From: an uncultured Bacillaceae bacterium
GTDB lineage: Bacteria > Bacillota > Bacilli > Bacillales > Alkalibacillaceae
Length of the DNA: 64,000 bases
Assembly (NCBI GenBank): GCA_937983065.1
Contig: CALKAL010000049.1
Coordinates: forward strand, 17,953 to 81,952
Direction of reading: 5' to 3'
Made by a program: the position numbers and the translations under genes. Positions 49,405 through 59,574 of the stretch are shown here, one piece after another. The notes under the pieces were generated by a model that was given only the letters and a program-made list of their open reading frames with translations, searched no databases and had not been told where the DNA came from. Each line of letters starts with the position of its first letter. Within the stretch, counting starts at the first letter, position 1.

Positions 49405-51159
49405 TTATTTTTTAGTCGTATAATCACGTTTACGAGGTTTAATTAATGAGACATCAACTTCCTCGTAGTGAAATTCTGGTGAGTTCTCTTCTGGATTGTA
49501 TTTTGCCATAGTAGTTTTTAACCATTCTTCATCATTACGTTCTGGAAACTCTGGTTTATAATGTGCTCCGCGACTTTCGTTACGGTTATAAGCTCCAATT
49601 GTAATAACTCGTGCTAATTGAATCATATTGTACAATTGGCGGGTAAACATAACACTTTGGTTACTCCATCTAGAAGTATCATTAATGTTAATGTTTTCCC
49701 AACGTTCTAATAGCTCTTGTAGTTTTTCATCCGTTTTTAATAGCTTTTCGTTTTCACGAACAACCGTCACGTTATCTGTCATCCATTCCCCTAATTCGTT
49801 ATGCAGATCATACGCATTTTCGTTTCCAGTTGTCATATTCATTAAGCTTTCGAATTTATCTTCTTCTTCTTTTAGCTTTTCGTCGAATAATGTTGATGAT
49901 TGATCGACAGCTAAAGAATCTAAACCATCCATATATTTTAATGCGCTTGGTCCTGCCACCATTCCACCGTAAATCGCAGAAAGTAATGAGTTTGCTCCTA
50001 AGCGGTTTGCACCGTGCATTGAGTAATCACACTCACCAGCAGCAAACACCCCAGGAATGTTCGTCATTTGATCATAATCAACCCATAATCCACCCATTGA
50101 GTAATGAACAGCTGGGAAAATTTTCATCGGAACTTTACGCGGGTCTTCCCCAACAAACTTCTCATAAATTTCAATAATTCCACCAAGCTTAACGTCTAGT
50201 TCTTTCGGATCTTTATGGGATAGATCGAGATAAACCATGTTTTCTCCGTTAATCCCTAATTTCTGATTAACACAAACGTCAAAAATTTCACGCGTTGCAA
50301 TATCCCGTGGGACTAAGTTTCCGTAAGCTGGATATTTTTCTTCAAGGAAATACCAAGGCTTTCCGTCTTTATACGTCCAAACTCGTCCACCTTCTCCACG
50401 AGCTGATTCACTCATGAGACGAAGCTTGTCATCTCCAGGTATGGCAGTCGGGTGAATTTGGATGAATTCTCCGTTTGCATAAATTGCTCCTTGTTGATAT
50501 AGAGCTGATGCTGCCGAACCTGTGTTAATAACTGAGTTTGTAGACTTTCCAAATATAATTCCAGGGCCACCTGTTGCCATAATAACGGCATCCGCTTTAA
50601 ATACTTTAATCTCATGACTTGATAAATCTTGGCCAATAACCCCTCTTGAAATTCCTTGTTCATCAACGACAGCTGATAAAAACTCCCAGCCTTCGTATTT
50701 TGTGACGAGTCCGTCTGCTTCATGACGACGAACTTGTTCATCTAACGCATATAATAACTGTTGTCCAGTCGTAGCACCTGCGAAAGCAGTACGGTGATGT
50801 TGTGTACCACCAAAACGTCTAAAGTCTAATAAACCTTCAGGCGTACGGTTAAACATAACACCCATACGGTCAAGCATATGAATAATTCCCGGTGCAGCTT
50901 CACACATTTCTTTAACCGGTTTTTGGTTAGCTAAGAAATCCCCACCATAAACAGTATCGTCAAAATGTTCCCAAGGTGAATCTCCTTCACCTTTCGTATT
51001 AACAGCCCCGTTAATACCACCTTGTGCACATACTGAGTGGGAGCGTTTTACTGGAACTAGTGAAAGTAAATCAACATGAACGCCCGCCTCAGCTACTTTA
51101 ATTGCAGCCATAAGGCCAGCTAATCCGCCACCTACAATCACGACATTTTTATTACTCAT
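49405..51159 (-). CDS. sdhA: Succinate dehydrogenase flavoprotein subunit
   Basis: Oxidises succinate to fumarate. 584 residues: FAD dinucleotide motif GGGLAGLMAA (about 10-19), the flavin-linking His in SHSVCAQGGING (about 41-52), the catalytic QHHRTAFAGATTGQ segment and HYSMGGLWVD. Between sdhC and sdhB, the standard Bacillus order. Confidence 0.97.
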   Translation of the reverse strand: MSNKNVVIVGGGLAGLMAAIKVAEAGVHVDLLSLVPVKRSHSVCAQGGINGAVNTKGEGDSPWEHFDDTVYGGDFLANQKPVKEMCEAAPGIIHMLDRMGVMFNRTPEGLLDFRRFGGTQHHRTAFAGATTGQQLLYALDEQVRRHEADGLVTKYEGWEFLSAVVDEQGISRGVIGQDLSSHEIKVFKADAVIMATGGPGIIFGKSTNSVINTGSAASALYQQGAIYANGEFIQIHPTAIPGDDKLRLMSESARGEGGRVWTYKDGKPWYFLEEKYPAYGNLVPRDIATREIFDVCVNQKLGINGENMVYLDLSHKDPKELDVKLGGIIEIYEKFVGEDPRKVPMKIFPAVHYSMGGLWVDYDQMTNIPGVFAAGECDYSMHGANRLGANSLLSAIYGGMVAGPSALKYMDGLDSLAVDQSSTLFDEKLKEEEDKFESLMNMTTGNENAYDLHNELGEWMTDNVTVVRENEKLLKTDEKLQELLERWENININDTSRWSNQSVMFTRQLYNMIQLARVITIGAYNRNESRGAHYKPEFPERNDEEWLKTTMAKYNPEENSPEFHYEEVDVSLIKPRKRDYTTKK

Positions 51160-51199
51160 AAAGCTAATTCACTCCCTTAAAAATCTGAATTTTAGTTAA

Positions 51200-51817
51200 T
51201 TAACCTTGTGCAAAAGCGATTAGAGAAGCAATTCCCATATAAGTGAATAATAAGAAAACCCCTACAGTAACATATGTCATGATTTTTTGTGATCGTGGTG
51301 AAACAGTGATTCCCCATGTTACGAAGAATGACCATAAGCCATTTGCAAAGTGGAATACAGTTGAAACGACACCAACGATATAAAACCAGAACATAAATGG
51401 CGATGATAAAATTGTAGCCATTAAATCAAAATTGATTTCAGTTCCGTAGATCGCATTTGCTAGACGTGTTTCCCACACATGCCAAACGATAAAAATTAAT
51501 GTAACAATACCTGTAATTCTTTGGAGTAAGAACATCCAGTTACGGAAATATCCATATCTAACGCTATTCGGTTTTGCCGTAAATGCAATATACACTCCAT
51601 AAATCGCATGGAATAGGATTGGAATATAAATGACTACAAACTCTAATCCTAATCGAAATGGTAAATTCGCTAAGAAATCCGCACCTTTGTTAAACGCTTC
51701 TGGTCCATATGTAGATAAATGGTTAACAAATAAGTGCTGCATTAAGAAAATACCAATTGGGATGACACCTAATAAAGAATGCAGTCTGCGATAAAAGAAC
51801 TCACGGTTTTCCGCCAT
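51200..51817 (-). CDS. sdhC: Succinate dehydrogenase cytochrome b558 subunit
   Basis: Di-haem membrane anchor. 205 residues with five membrane helices and haem-ligand candidates His28 (RRLHSLLG is near His13; QHLFVNHLS), HAIYGVYIAF, IVWHVWE and FHFANGLWSF. ATG 51817 behind GGGGGG. First gene of the operon, driven by the promoter at 51886-51914. Confidence 0.95.
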   Translation of the reverse strand: MAENREFFYRRLHSLLGVIPIGIFLMQHLFVNHLSTYGPEAFNKGADFLANLPFRLGLEFVVIYIPILFHAIYGVYIAFTAKPNSVRYGYFRNWMFLLQRITGIVTLIFIVWHVWETRLANAIYGTEINFDLMATILSSPFMFWFYIVGVVSTVFHFANGLWSFFVTWGITVSPRSQKIMTYVTVGVFLLFTYMGIASLIAFAQG

Positions 51818-51885
51818 GTGTTACCCCCCTCATCTTTCATAAAATCTTTTATAATTCTTATTTAAAAGTATACATGACAAATAAT

Positions 51886-51914
51886 ATTGTACTTCTAACG
51901 CCTTGAAGCGTCAA
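51886..51914 (-). promoter_or_regulatory. SigA promoter of sdhCAB with a palindrome over the -35
   Basis: -35 TTGACG (51909-51914), -10 TACAAT (51886-51891), 17-bp spacer. A perfect hairpin-like palindrome CCTTGA-CGCT-TCAAGG (51901-51916) covers the -35 and could be an operator. Confidence 0.65.
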
Positions 51915-51973
51915 GGAAACTAGTCAACATATTGACAAAGATTAGACATCAATTAGACATTTTTCTACTTTGA

Positions 51974-53776
51974 TTATTGTTCGTCATTTTTAGCAATCGT
52001 ATTCTTAAAGTAATCACTAATATTCTCTGCAACATTTTGCGGAATGCCTAAACGATTTATTTCCTCAACGCTCGCTTCTTTTATATTTTCAATGGAGCCG
52101 AAATGACGGATTAATAGTCGTTTTCTTTTCGGACCGATTCCTTCAATTTCATCCAAACTAGATTGAAAGACAGTTTTTCCTCGTAATTGACGATGAAATG
52201 TAATCGCAAAACGATGGACTTCATCTTGAATACGTTGAACTAAATAAAAGGTTTGGTCATTTCTTTTAAGTCTAACTGGCTCTGGCGGATCACCGTATAA
52301 TAGTTCGCTCGTTTTATGCTTATCATCTTTAGCTAAACCGCAAATCGGAATATCTAAGCCTAATTCATCCTCTAACACTTCTTTAGCAGCAGACATTTGT
52401 CCCTTTCCCCCGTCAACTAAAATTAAATCTGGAAGGGGGAGCTGCTCTTTTAACACTCTTTTGTACCGACGTCTAACCACTTCCCGCATCGTATCGTAAT
52501 CATCTGGGTTTTCAACTGTCGTAATCTTATATTTTCGATATTCATTCTTTTTCGGTTTACCATCGATAAATACGACCATCGCTGATACTGGGTTCGCCCC
52601 TTGAATGTTCGAGTTATCAAAAGCTTCAATTCGATGAGGGGTTTCAATATTTAATATATCTCCGAGTTTTTCGACTGCTTTGATCGTCCGCTCCTCGTCT
52701 TGCTCGATTAATGAGAACTTTTCATTTAAAGCAATTTTGGCGTTCTCCATCGCAAGCTCGACTAAATCTCTCATCTTACCTCGATACGGCGTTTTCACCT
52801 TCGTCTTTAAAACCTCTTCTAATAACTGAGCATCTGTGCCAACTGGGACGAGAACTTCCCTCGGTTTCAAATGATTCGAATGGTTATAAAATTGGGCGAC
52901 ATAACTTACAAAGGATTCATTTGCATCATTGAAAAATGGGAAAACCGTCACATCTCGCTCAATTAACTGACCTTGTCTAATAAAAAAGACTTGAATACAC
53001 ATCCACCCTTTATCATAAGAAAAACCAAATACGTCCCGATCCATTTTATCTGGAAGAGACATCGTCTGTTTCTCCATCACTGCCTCTATATGTTCGATTA
53101 AATCTCGATATTCCTTCGCTCGCTCAAAATCTAATTCGTCAGCACTTTTTTTCATTTTTTGCTGTAATTCTTTTTTAATATGTTGATGGCCACCGTTTAA
53201 AAATTGAGTAATTTCCCGAACGAGCTCGTCATTTGTTTTTTGGCTTACTGGAAATTCACAAGGACCTAAACATTGGTTAATATGATAATAAAGACAGACA
53301 CGTTTTGGCATGACATTGCATTTTCGTAACGGGTAAAGACGATCTAACAGCTTCTTCGTCTCTCGTGCAGCATAAACGTTCGTATACGGACCGAAATATT
53401 TTCCTTTATCTTTCTTTACTTTACGAGTAACGATGAGACGGGGATGTTCTTCATGGGTAATTTTAATAAAAGGATAGCTTTTATCATCCTTTAACATGAC
53501 ATTATATTTCGGATCGTATTTTTTAATTAAATTCATCTCTAAAATAAGCGCTTCTAATTCTGATGAGGTAACGATATATTCGAAGTCCTGAATCTCATTA
53601 ACGAGCCTTTGCGTTTTTAAATCGTGAGCACCGGAAAAATAAGAGCGAACTCTATTTTTTAACGCTTTAGATTTACCGACATAAATGACTTCATTCTTTT
53701 TATTTTTCATTAAATAGCAACCTGGTTTATCTGGTAAAATTGCTAATTTATCTTTCAAATGATCAAACTGTTGCAT
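51974..53776 (-). CDS. uvrC: Excinuclease ABC subunit C
   Basis: Dual-incision nuclease of nucleotide excision repair. 600 residues: GIY-YIG domain (about 14-95, [19 protein letters not shown]), a Cys cluster near 165-175, UVR motif (about 203-238, [18 protein letters not shown]), RNase H-like endonuclease ([30 protein letters not shown]) and C-terminal helix-hairpin-helix ([18 protein letters not shown]). Lies between trxA and sdhC as in B. subtilis. Confidence 0.97.
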   Translation of the reverse strand: MQQFDHLKDKLAILPDKPGCYLMKNKKNEVIYVGKSKALKNRVRSYFSGAHDLKTQRLVNEIQDFEYIVTSSELEALILEMNLIKKYDPKYNVMLKDDKSYPFIKITHEEHPRLIVTRKVKKDKGKYFGPYTNVYAARETKKLLDRLYPLRKCNVMPKRVCLYYHINQCLGPCEFPVSQKTNDELVREITQFLNGGHQHIKKELQQKMKKSADELDFERAKEYRDLIEHIEAVMEKQTMSLPDKMDRDVFGFSYDKGWMCIQVFFIRQGQLIERDVTVFPFFNDANESFVSYVAQFYNHSNHLKPREVLVPVGTDAQLLEEVLKTKVKTPYRGKMRDLVELAMENAKIALNEKFSLIEQDEERTIKAVEKLGDILNIETPHRIEAFDNSNIQGANPVSAMVVFIDGKPKKNEYRKYKITTVENPDDYDTMREVVRRRYKRVLKEQLPLPDLILVDGGKGQMSAAKEVLEDELGLDIPICGLAKDDKHKTSELLYGDPPEPVRLKRNDQTFYLVQRIQDEVHRFAITFHRQLRGKTVFQSSLDEIEGIGPKRKRLLIRHFGSIENIKEASVEEINRLGIPQNVAENISDYFKNTIAKNDEQ

Positions 53777-53861
53777 TTTGTTTCACCCCAAAAATGGCTT
53801 TAAATCCATTTTATCATTAATCAGTCGCCAGTTCGTCAAATTAAGTTTATAAACAATAAAA

Positions 53862-53886
53862 AAGCTAACTCATAAAGAGTCAGCTT
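53862..53886 (-). terminator. Terminator of trxA
   Basis: Ten-bp stem AAGCTAACTC (53862-53871) / GAGTCAGCTT (53877-53886), one G-T pair on the minus strand, followed by TTTTTATTG. Confidence 0.75.
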
Positions 53887-53896
53887 AATTAATTTA

Positions 53897-54211
53897 TTAT
53901 GCGTTTTGGTTGATGAAGCTTTCGAGCGCTTCTTTTGGTTGATATCCCATTGTTTGGTCTACTTTTTCACCGTCTTTAAATAAAATTAAAGTCGGAATAC
54001 TCATAACTCCAAATTTTTGCGCCGTTTCTTGGTTCTCATCAACGTCGACTTTAACAATTTTTACTTTGTCACCCATATCTGTATCTAATTCTTCTAAAAC
54101 CGGTGCAATCATTTTACAAGGTCCACACCAAGTTGCCCAAAAATCAACTAAGACTAGACCGTCTGAGACTTCCTGATCAAATGATGAATCTGTAGCGTTT
54201 ACAATAGCCAT
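53897..54211 (-). CDS. trxA: Thioredoxin
   Basis: General cytoplasmic disulfide reductase. 104 residues with the active site [10 protein letters not shown] (about 25-34) and cis-Pro in [14 protein letters not shown] 54211 is behind AGGAGG. Stands alone between etfA and uvrC. Confidence 0.97.
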   Translation of the reverse strand: MAIVNATDSSFDQEVSDGLVLVDFWATWCGPCKMIAPVLEELDTDMGDKVKIVKVDVDENQETAQKFGVMSIPTLILFKDGEKVDQTMGYQPKEALESFINQNA

Positions 54212-54249
54212 TTACAAACCTCCTAAAATCATTATCTAATTTCAACCAT

Positions 54250-54258
54250 AGTATATCA
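54250..54258 (-). promoter_or_regulatory. Possible extended -10 promoter of trxA
   Basis: TGATATACT on the minus strand gives a TGN extension plus a TATACT -10 hexamer (54250-54255), 38 bases ahead of the trxA start. No good -35 is seen. Confidence 0.4.
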
Positions 54259-54373
54259 TGCCAGCGTTTTGACTTTCCAATAGTTTGTTTTGCTATTAGT
54301 TATTATTATTGAAAGGGTGTAATTTATTCTTCTTTAACCCGCCTTGCAATCATTGAAAATTAATTTTTGTAAA

Positions 54374-54410
54374 AAAGGTTACCCAGCTTAATCTGAATAA
54401 CCCTTTTTTA
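54374..54410 (-). terminator. Terminator of the etf/fatty-acid operon
   Basis: Arms GGTTA (54377-54381) and TAACC (54398-54402), with an inner CAG/CTG pair, flanked by A and T runs on both sides. Six bases past the etfA stop. Confidence 0.65.
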
Positions 54411-54415
54411 TTATA

Positions 54416-55387
54416 TTAATTTTGTAATGCTTTTATTTCTTCAATTAGTTTTGGTATGACGTCAAAAACATCACCGACAATGCCATAGTCTGCAATATTA
54501 AAAATATTTGCCTCTGGGTCTTTATTAATAGCAACGATGACCTTTGAGTTTGACATACCTGCTAAATGTTGGATTGCTCCAGAAATTCCACAGGCAATGT
54601 ATAAATCAGGTGTGACGACCTTTCCTGTCTGACCGATTTGTAACGAGTAATCACAGTAGCCCGCATCACACGCTCCCCGTGAAGCACCAACCGCGGCCCC
54701 TAGTAAATCAGCAAGCTCATAGAGTGGTTCAAATCCTTCAGCACTTTTCACTCCACGACCACCTGCGATCACGATATTCGCTTCTGATAAGTCAACACCT
54801 TCAGACGTTTTGCGAATGACTTCTTGAATAATTGTCCGTAAATCTTTAATGTCTACATCTTTAGATTGAACATCGCCAGAGCGACTTTCATCTTTTTCTA
54901 GCGGTGCGATGTTATTCGGTCTAATTGTAATAAAAGTTAATCCGTCTTTAAACTTTTTCTTTTCAAACGCTTTTCCTGAATAAATTGGACGAATGAAAAG
55001 AGCGTCATCTCCTGAGCCTTCAATTTCCGTAATATCAGAAATTAGTCCAGTATCTAATTTACTTGCTAATCTCGGGGATAAATCTTTCCCAATCGACGTA
55101 TGTCCGATAATAATCGTATCTGGATCTTCCTCTTCAATCACAGCCATCGCCGCTTGAGTAAAACCATCAGACGTATAATTAGCAAGCTTTTCATGGGCGA
55201 CCGTTACTGCACGATCGGCACCGTATTGAATCATTTCATTAGCTAACGGCTCTAAATTACTTTCACCGAAAACTAATGCGACAACTTCTGCACCATCATC
55301 CAATCTTTTCGCTGCTGCGATTGTTTCAAATGATACGTTACGAAGCTCTTTATTTTTTAATTCCGCGAACACTAATATTTTACTCAT
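54416..55387 (-). CDS. etfA: Electron transfer flavoprotein alpha subunit
   Basis: FAD-binding partner that takes electrons from acyl-CoA dehydrogenases. 323 residues: C-terminal FAD motif GQTGKVVTPDLYIACGISG (about 250-268) and IVAGGRGVKSAEGFEPL. 27 bases after etfB. Last of the lcfA-fadR-fadB-etfB-etfA cluster. Confidence 0.96.
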   Translation of the reverse strand: MSKILVFAELKNKELRNVSFETIAAAKRLDDGAEVVALVFGESNLEPLANEMIQYGADRAVTVAHEKLANYTSDGFTQAAMAVIEEEDPDTIIIGHTSIGKDLSPRLASKLDTGLISDITEIEGSGDDALFIRPIYSGKAFEKKKFKDGLTFITIRPNNIAPLEKDESRSGDVQSKDVDIKDLRTIIQEVIRKTSEGVDLSEANIVIAGGRGVKSAEGFEPLYELADLLGAAVGASRGACDAGYCDYSLQIGQTGKVVTPDLYIACGISGAIQHLAGMSNSKVIVAINKDPEANIFNIADYGIVGDVFDVIPKLIEEIKALQN

Positions 55388-55414
55388 GTTTTATTCTCCT
55401 TTCTCAACCTGGTT

Positions 55415-56188
55415 TTAAAGTACTTTTGCCTCTGTTCTTAATAATTGAACTAGCTCTTTTACTTGATCGTCGATTTCCCCTTCTAACATTTTTCCAGCTT
55501 CTTTTTCAGGTGGAAGGAAAATTTCGACCGTTTCTGTTTTGGCCTCTACGTCGTCTTCATCTAAATCTAAATCATCAAGCTCAAGCTCTTCAAGAGGTTT
55601 TTTCTTAGCCTTCATAATACCTGGTAGAGAAGGATAACGTGGCTCATTTAGGCCTTGCTGACATGTGACGAGAAGTGGTAATGACGTCTCGACCTTCTCA
55701 ACATCCCCTTCAACGTCTTTCTCAATATGAACGACATCTCCATCGATTTCTAGCTTAGTAATTGTCGTCACATATGGAATGTTTAAACGATCTGCTAATC
55801 GCGGTCCGACTTGGCCACTCGCATTATCAATCGCAACATTACCAGCTAAAATAATGTCGTACTCTTTGTCTTCAAAATAAGCCTCTAAAATTTTTGTCGT
55901 CGTATATTGATCTTGTTCTTCAACGTCGTCTTCAATATCAATTAGTACTGCTTTGTCTGCACCCATCGCTAAAGCGGTACGTAATTGACTCTCGGCGTCC
56001 TCACTTCCGACTGTGACAACAGTAACTTCCCCGCCGTGCTCATCACGAATTTTTATTGCCTCTTCAACCGCATATTCATCATATGGATTAATGATAAACT
56101 CGGCACCGTCGTCCTCAATAACTCCCCCGTTAATTTGGATCTTTTCTTCAGTATCAAATGTTCTTTTAAGTAGTACGTAAATATTCAT
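55415..56188 (-). CDS. etfB: Electron transfer flavoprotein beta subunit
   Basis: AMP-binding subunit of ETF. 257 residues starting MNIYVLLKRTFDTEEKI, with INPYDEYAVEEAIKI and the AGNVAIDNASGQVGPRLADRL segment typical of EtfB. ATG 56188 behind AGGAGG, 18 bases after fadB. Confidence 0.96.
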   Translation of the reverse strand: MNIYVLLKRTFDTEEKIQINGGVIEDDGAEFIINPYDEYAVEEAIKIRDEHGGEVTVVTVGSEDAESQLRTALAMGADKAVLIDIEDDVEEQDQYTTTKILEAYFEDKEYDIILAGNVAIDNASGQVGPRLADRLNIPYVTTITKLEIDGDVVHIEKDVEGDVEKVETSLPLLVTCQQGLNEPRYPSLPGIMKAKKKPLEELELDDLDLDEDDVEAKTETVEIFLPPEKEAGKMLEGEIDDQVKELVQLLRTEAKVL

Positions 56189-56206
56189 TGGATTACCTCC
56201 TTAAGT

Positions 56207-56980
56207 CTATTTATCTTGGAAATTTGGTTTTCTTTTTTCAATAAAGGCTTGAATTCCTTCTTTAGCGTCTTCATTGCCAAAAACTTTACCAAATTGTAAC
56301 GCTTCTTCTTCAACACCTTGCTGAAATTGGGACGTGTGTGCATATGGGAGTAGGTTCATCACCGCACGGATAGTAGGTCCGCTTTTTTCCGCAAATTGTT
56401 TAGCGAGATTCATAGTTTTCTCTTCTAATTCGTCCTCATCAACTGCGTGATTAGCTAAGCCGTATTGTGCAGCTTCTTCCCCAGAAATCGGTGTTGCTGA
56501 TAAAATCATTTCGTAAGCTTTCGGTAAGCCAACGTAACGCGGTAATCTTTGGGATCCAGCAAATCCAGGAATAATACCTAGATTCAACTCTGGTAAACCG
56601 AGTTTAGCTGATTTCGTAACGATCCTGACATGACAAGCCATCGCGAGTTCTAAACCACCACCAAGGGCTGCACCGTGAATTTGTGCAATAACTGGGATGT
56701 GATAGTTTTCAATGCGATTGAATAAATCTTGCCCTTTTTTCGCGAGCTGTGTGTAGTCACTTTCGTTTTGAAATGACGTAAATTCTTTAATGTCAGCCCC
56801 AGCAGAGAAGAAACGACCTTCACCTTTTAAAATAATCGCTTTGACTGTTTCATCCTTCTCAACCTCATCAAGCACGTTAGATAATTCTAGTAATATACTT
56901 GATGAAAGCGCATTCGCAGGTGGGCTGTTGATAATCACTGTTGCAATATGATTTTCTTTACTCCAAGAAAGATAGTTCAA
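56207..56980 (-). CDS. fadB: Enoyl-CoA hydratase
   Basis: Second step of beta-oxidation. 257 residues of the crotonase fold with oxyanion-hole stretches FSAGADIKEF and AALGGGLELAMAC, and catalytic Glu in LPELNLGIIPGFAGSQRL. Start is TTG 56980, nine bases behind AAGGAG. The B. subtilis operon gene (ysiB) sits at the same place between fadR and etfB. Confidence 0.93.
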   Translation of the reverse strand: MNYLSWSKENHIATVIINSPPANALSSSILLELSNVLDEVEKDETVKAIILKGEGRFFSAGADIKEFTSFQNESDYTQLAKKGQDLFNRIENYHIPVIAQIHGAALGGGLELAMACHVRIVTKSAKLGLPELNLGIIPGFAGSQRLPRYVGLPKAYEMILSATPISGEEAAQYGLANHAVDEDELEEKTMNLAKQFAEKSGPTIRAVMNLLPYAHTSQFQQGVEEEALQFGKVFGNEDAKEGIQAFIEKRKPNFQDK

Positions 56981-56993
56981 TATTGACAGCTCC

Positions 56994-57581
56994 TTATTTA
57001 TGTTTTTTTAATCCATTTGAAATGATAAAATGGACATCTTTCGCTTGCGTCATTAAATCGTATTTCTGCTCCTTCATCACCCAGTTAGTGACTACTTCAT
57101 CTATTGTACCAAAAATCATCTGCCGAACTAAACGAACATTTAAATGATCATGAAAAATTCCTTTTTCCATGCCGTCCTTTAAAACGTCGTCGATAATTTG
57201 TAAATACCGTTTTAATACAGCATTTATTTTTAGACGAAGATGTTTATTTGATTGTCTTAGTTCAAGCTGGGTGACAATCGCTAATTTCGGATTTTCTGTC
57301 AGCTGTTGAAGATGCATTTCGATTAAAGTATATAGCTTTTTATCTGCATCTTGCTCAGATTGTATGGCATCTTCAATTTTCTCAATAAATTGTCCCATTT
57401 TTTCTTGAAATAAGGAGATAAGTATATCTTCTTTGTTGTCGAAATATAAATAAATCGTGCCGTCAGCGACACCTGCTTCTTTCGCTATTTTCGATACTTG
57501 GGACGAATGATAGCCATTTTCCGCGATTACTTCTACTGCTGCATCTAAAATTTGATTATATTTTGGTTTGTTTTTTCTCAT
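56994..57581 (-). CDS. fadR: TetR-type repressor FadR
   Basis: Repressor of fatty-acid degradation, released by long-chain acyl-CoA. 195 residues: N-terminal TetR HTH (about 8-52, ILDAAVEVIAENGYHSSQVSKIAKEAGVADGTIYLYF) and an all-helical ligand domain. ATG 57581 behind AGGGAG. A matching operator lies 25 bases upstream, so the gene is likely self-controlled. Confidence 0.93.
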   Translation of the reverse strand: MRKNKPKYNQILDAAVEVIAENGYHSSQVSKIAKEAGVADGTIYLYFDNKEDILISLFQEKMGQFIEKIEDAIQSEQDADKKLYTLIEMHLQQLTENPKLAIVTQLELRQSNKHLRLKINAVLKRYLQIIDDVLKDGMEKGIFHDHLNVRLVRQMIFGTIDEVVTNWVMKEQKYDLMTQAKDVHFIISNGLKKHK

Positions 57582-57605
57582 ATCATTTTACTCCCTAAAT
57601 GACAA

Positions 57606-57658
57606 TGAATGAACAGTCATTCATATTTCATGATACTTATAAATCATTTAAGTGTCAA
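57606..57658 (-). promoter_or_regulatory. FadR operator with promoter ahead of fadR
   Basis: TGAATGACTGTTCATTCA (57606-57623) is a full match to the FadR palindrome TGAATGAnTAnTCATTCA in its arms. Just upstream are -35 TTGACA (57653-57658) and -10 TATCAT (57630-57635), 17-bp spacer. The operator lies at the transcription start, so binding would block fadR-fadB-etfBA. Confidence 0.85.
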
Positions 57659-57670
57659 CTCATAAAGACA

Positions 57671-59374
57671 TTATTGCTCAGGCTTTTCTTGATTCATTTT
57701 TTCTTTTTCTTCGTCTACCAATTGGCGACGTAATATTTTACCGACAGCGGTTTTCGGTAATTCTGATCTGAATTCGTACAATTTTGGTACTTTATAAGCC
57801 GCTAAATGCTGACGGCAAAATTCATTTAATTGCTCTTCAGTAACTGTTGATCCTTCTTTTAAAACGACATAAGCTTTCACTGTTTCACCGCGGTATGGAT
57901 CAGGTATTCCTGCAACGACTGCTTCTTGAATATCTTCGTGCTCATAAAGCACTTCCTCAACTTCACGTGGATAAATATTATAACCACTTGCAATGATCAT
58001 ATCTTTTTTACGATCAACAACGTGGAAATAACCGTCTTCACTCATGTAGCCCATATCGCCCGTTAAAAGCCAGCCATCCTTCAACGTGTTTTTCGTGTCT
58101 TCTTCACGATTCCAATACCCTTTCATGACTTGAGGTCCTTTAACGGCAATTTCACCGACTTCACCAATTTCCACTTCTTCCATTGTATCATCTTTTACAA
58201 TTTTCGCATCTGTATCTGGCCAAGGAACTCCTATTGTTCCAGTAATTCTGTCTCCCCAAACAAAATTAGAATGGGTAACTGGTGATGTTTCAGTTAGTCC
58301 ATACCCTTCAACTAATCGTCCCCCTGTTACTTTCTCGAACTTTTGTTGAACATCAATTGGGAGCGGAGCGGAACCGCTAATACATGCCTCAATAGAAGAT
58401 AAGTCGTATTTTTCAAGTTCTGGATGATTTAATAATCCGATATAAATCGTCGGAGCACCAGGAAATAGTGTCGGCTTCTGTTTATCAATTGTTTTTAACA
58501 AGCCTTCAATATCAAGCTTCGGAATGAGAATCATTTTTTGTGCCATCATAATCGAAAGGTTCATTACTGTCGTCATCCCATAAACATGGAAAAACGGTAA
58601 TATTCCGAGAACGACTTCTTCACCATATTTCGTTTTATAGAGCCATTTTTCACACATTTGACAGTTAGCTACTAAATTATAATGCGTTAACATAACACCC
58701 TTTGGAAAGCCTGTCGTTCCACCTGTATATTGTAATAATGCAATATCTTCTTTTGGATTGTAGTCGTGAGCTTTGTATTCTACGGAAGCGCTTTCAAGAA
58801 CGCGTTTCCAAACGTGAGTATCACCTTTATGCTCAGGCTTAACGACGATGTTATATTCCCGTTTTTGAATAAATGGGTAAATTAAGTTTTTCGGAAACGG
58901 TAAATAGTCCTTTATCCCTGTTACGATAATATGTTCTAAATCTGTGTTCGGCTTCACATTGCTTGCTCGTGGTAAGAGAATATCAAGGCAAACTAAAAAT
59001 TTACTTCCAGAGTCTTTCATCTGGTATTCAAGCTCTCTTTCCGTGTAAAGTGGGTTCGTCTGCACGACAATTCCACCAGCTAGAAGGGCACCATAGTAAG
59101 AAATAACAGCTTGTGGCGTGTTTGGTAGCATAATTGCCACCCGATCCCCTTTTTCCAAACCTAAACTTTGTAAATAGTTTGCAAATTTCCTCGCTGAATC
59201 GTACAACTCTTGATAGGTTAATTCTTTACCCATAAAATGAATGACGACTTTATCTGGTACTTTCGTAGCGGTTTCGACGAGTAAATCTTGCAACGTTTTT
59301 TCATCGTAGTCAATCGTCTTAGGTATTTCTTCAGGGTAATGCTTTAACCAAGGCTTTGACACTTCAACAGTCAT
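57671..59374 (-). CDS. lcfA: Long-chain acyl-CoA synthetase
   Basis: Activates fatty acids to acyl-CoA with ATP. 567 residues of the ANL family: AMP-binding loop LLQYTGGTTGFPKGVMLTH (about 217-235), GYGLTETSPV, and the C-terminal catalytic Lys in PKTAVGKILRRQL. First gene of the cluster; ATG 59374 behind AAAGGAGG. No FadR palindrome was seen ahead of it, unlike fadR. Confidence 0.96.
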   Translation of the reverse strand: MTVEVSKPWLKHYPEEIPKTIDYDEKTLQDLLVETATKVPDKVVIHFMGKELTYQELYDSARKFANYLQSLGLEKGDRVAIMLPNTPQAVISYYGALLAGGIVVQTNPLYTERELEYQMKDSGSKFLVCLDILLPRASNVKPNTDLEHIIVTGIKDYLPFPKNLIYPFIQKREYNIVVKPEHKGDTHVWKRVLESASVEYKAHDYNPKEDIALLQYTGGTTGFPKGVMLTHYNLVANCQMCEKWLYKTKYGEEVVLGILPFFHVYGMTTVMNLSIMMAQKMILIPKLDIEGLLKTIDKQKPTLFPGAPTIYIGLLNHPELEKYDLSSIEACISGSAPLPIDVQQKFEKVTGGRLVEGYGLTETSPVTHSNFVWGDRITGTIGVPWPDTDAKIVKDDTMEEVEIGEVGEIAVKGPQVMKGYWNREEDTKNTLKDGWLLTGDMGYMSEDGYFHVVDRKKDMIIASGYNIYPREVEEVLYEHEDIQEAVVAGIPDPYRGETVKAYVVLKEGSTVTEEQLNEFCRQHLAAYKVPKLYEFRSELPKTAVGKILRRQLVDEEKEKMNQEKPEQ

Positions 59375-59525
59375 CTTTTTATTCCTCCTTTAAATGATTC
59401 TTCCTTTCATTATAATCTTATTATATAAAAAATTAAAACAATTATTTTAATTGCCAATAAAAACATTTAAATAAAAACGTTGTCACGCCTAGTGTTAAGC
59501 AGTTTTTAACTTTATAAATTTTTTT

Positions 59526-59574
59526 AAAAAAAGCAGCCTCTCCTTGCACTTAAAAAGAGAAGACTGCTTTTTTT
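59526..59574 (-). terminator. Terminator of the 26-codon membrane peptide gene
   Basis: Stem AAAAAAAGCAG (59526-59536) / CTGCTTTTTTT (59564-59574) with an inner CTCTC/GAGAA-type extension. T-run on the minus strand. It overlaps the peptide's stop codon. Confidence 0.82.
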
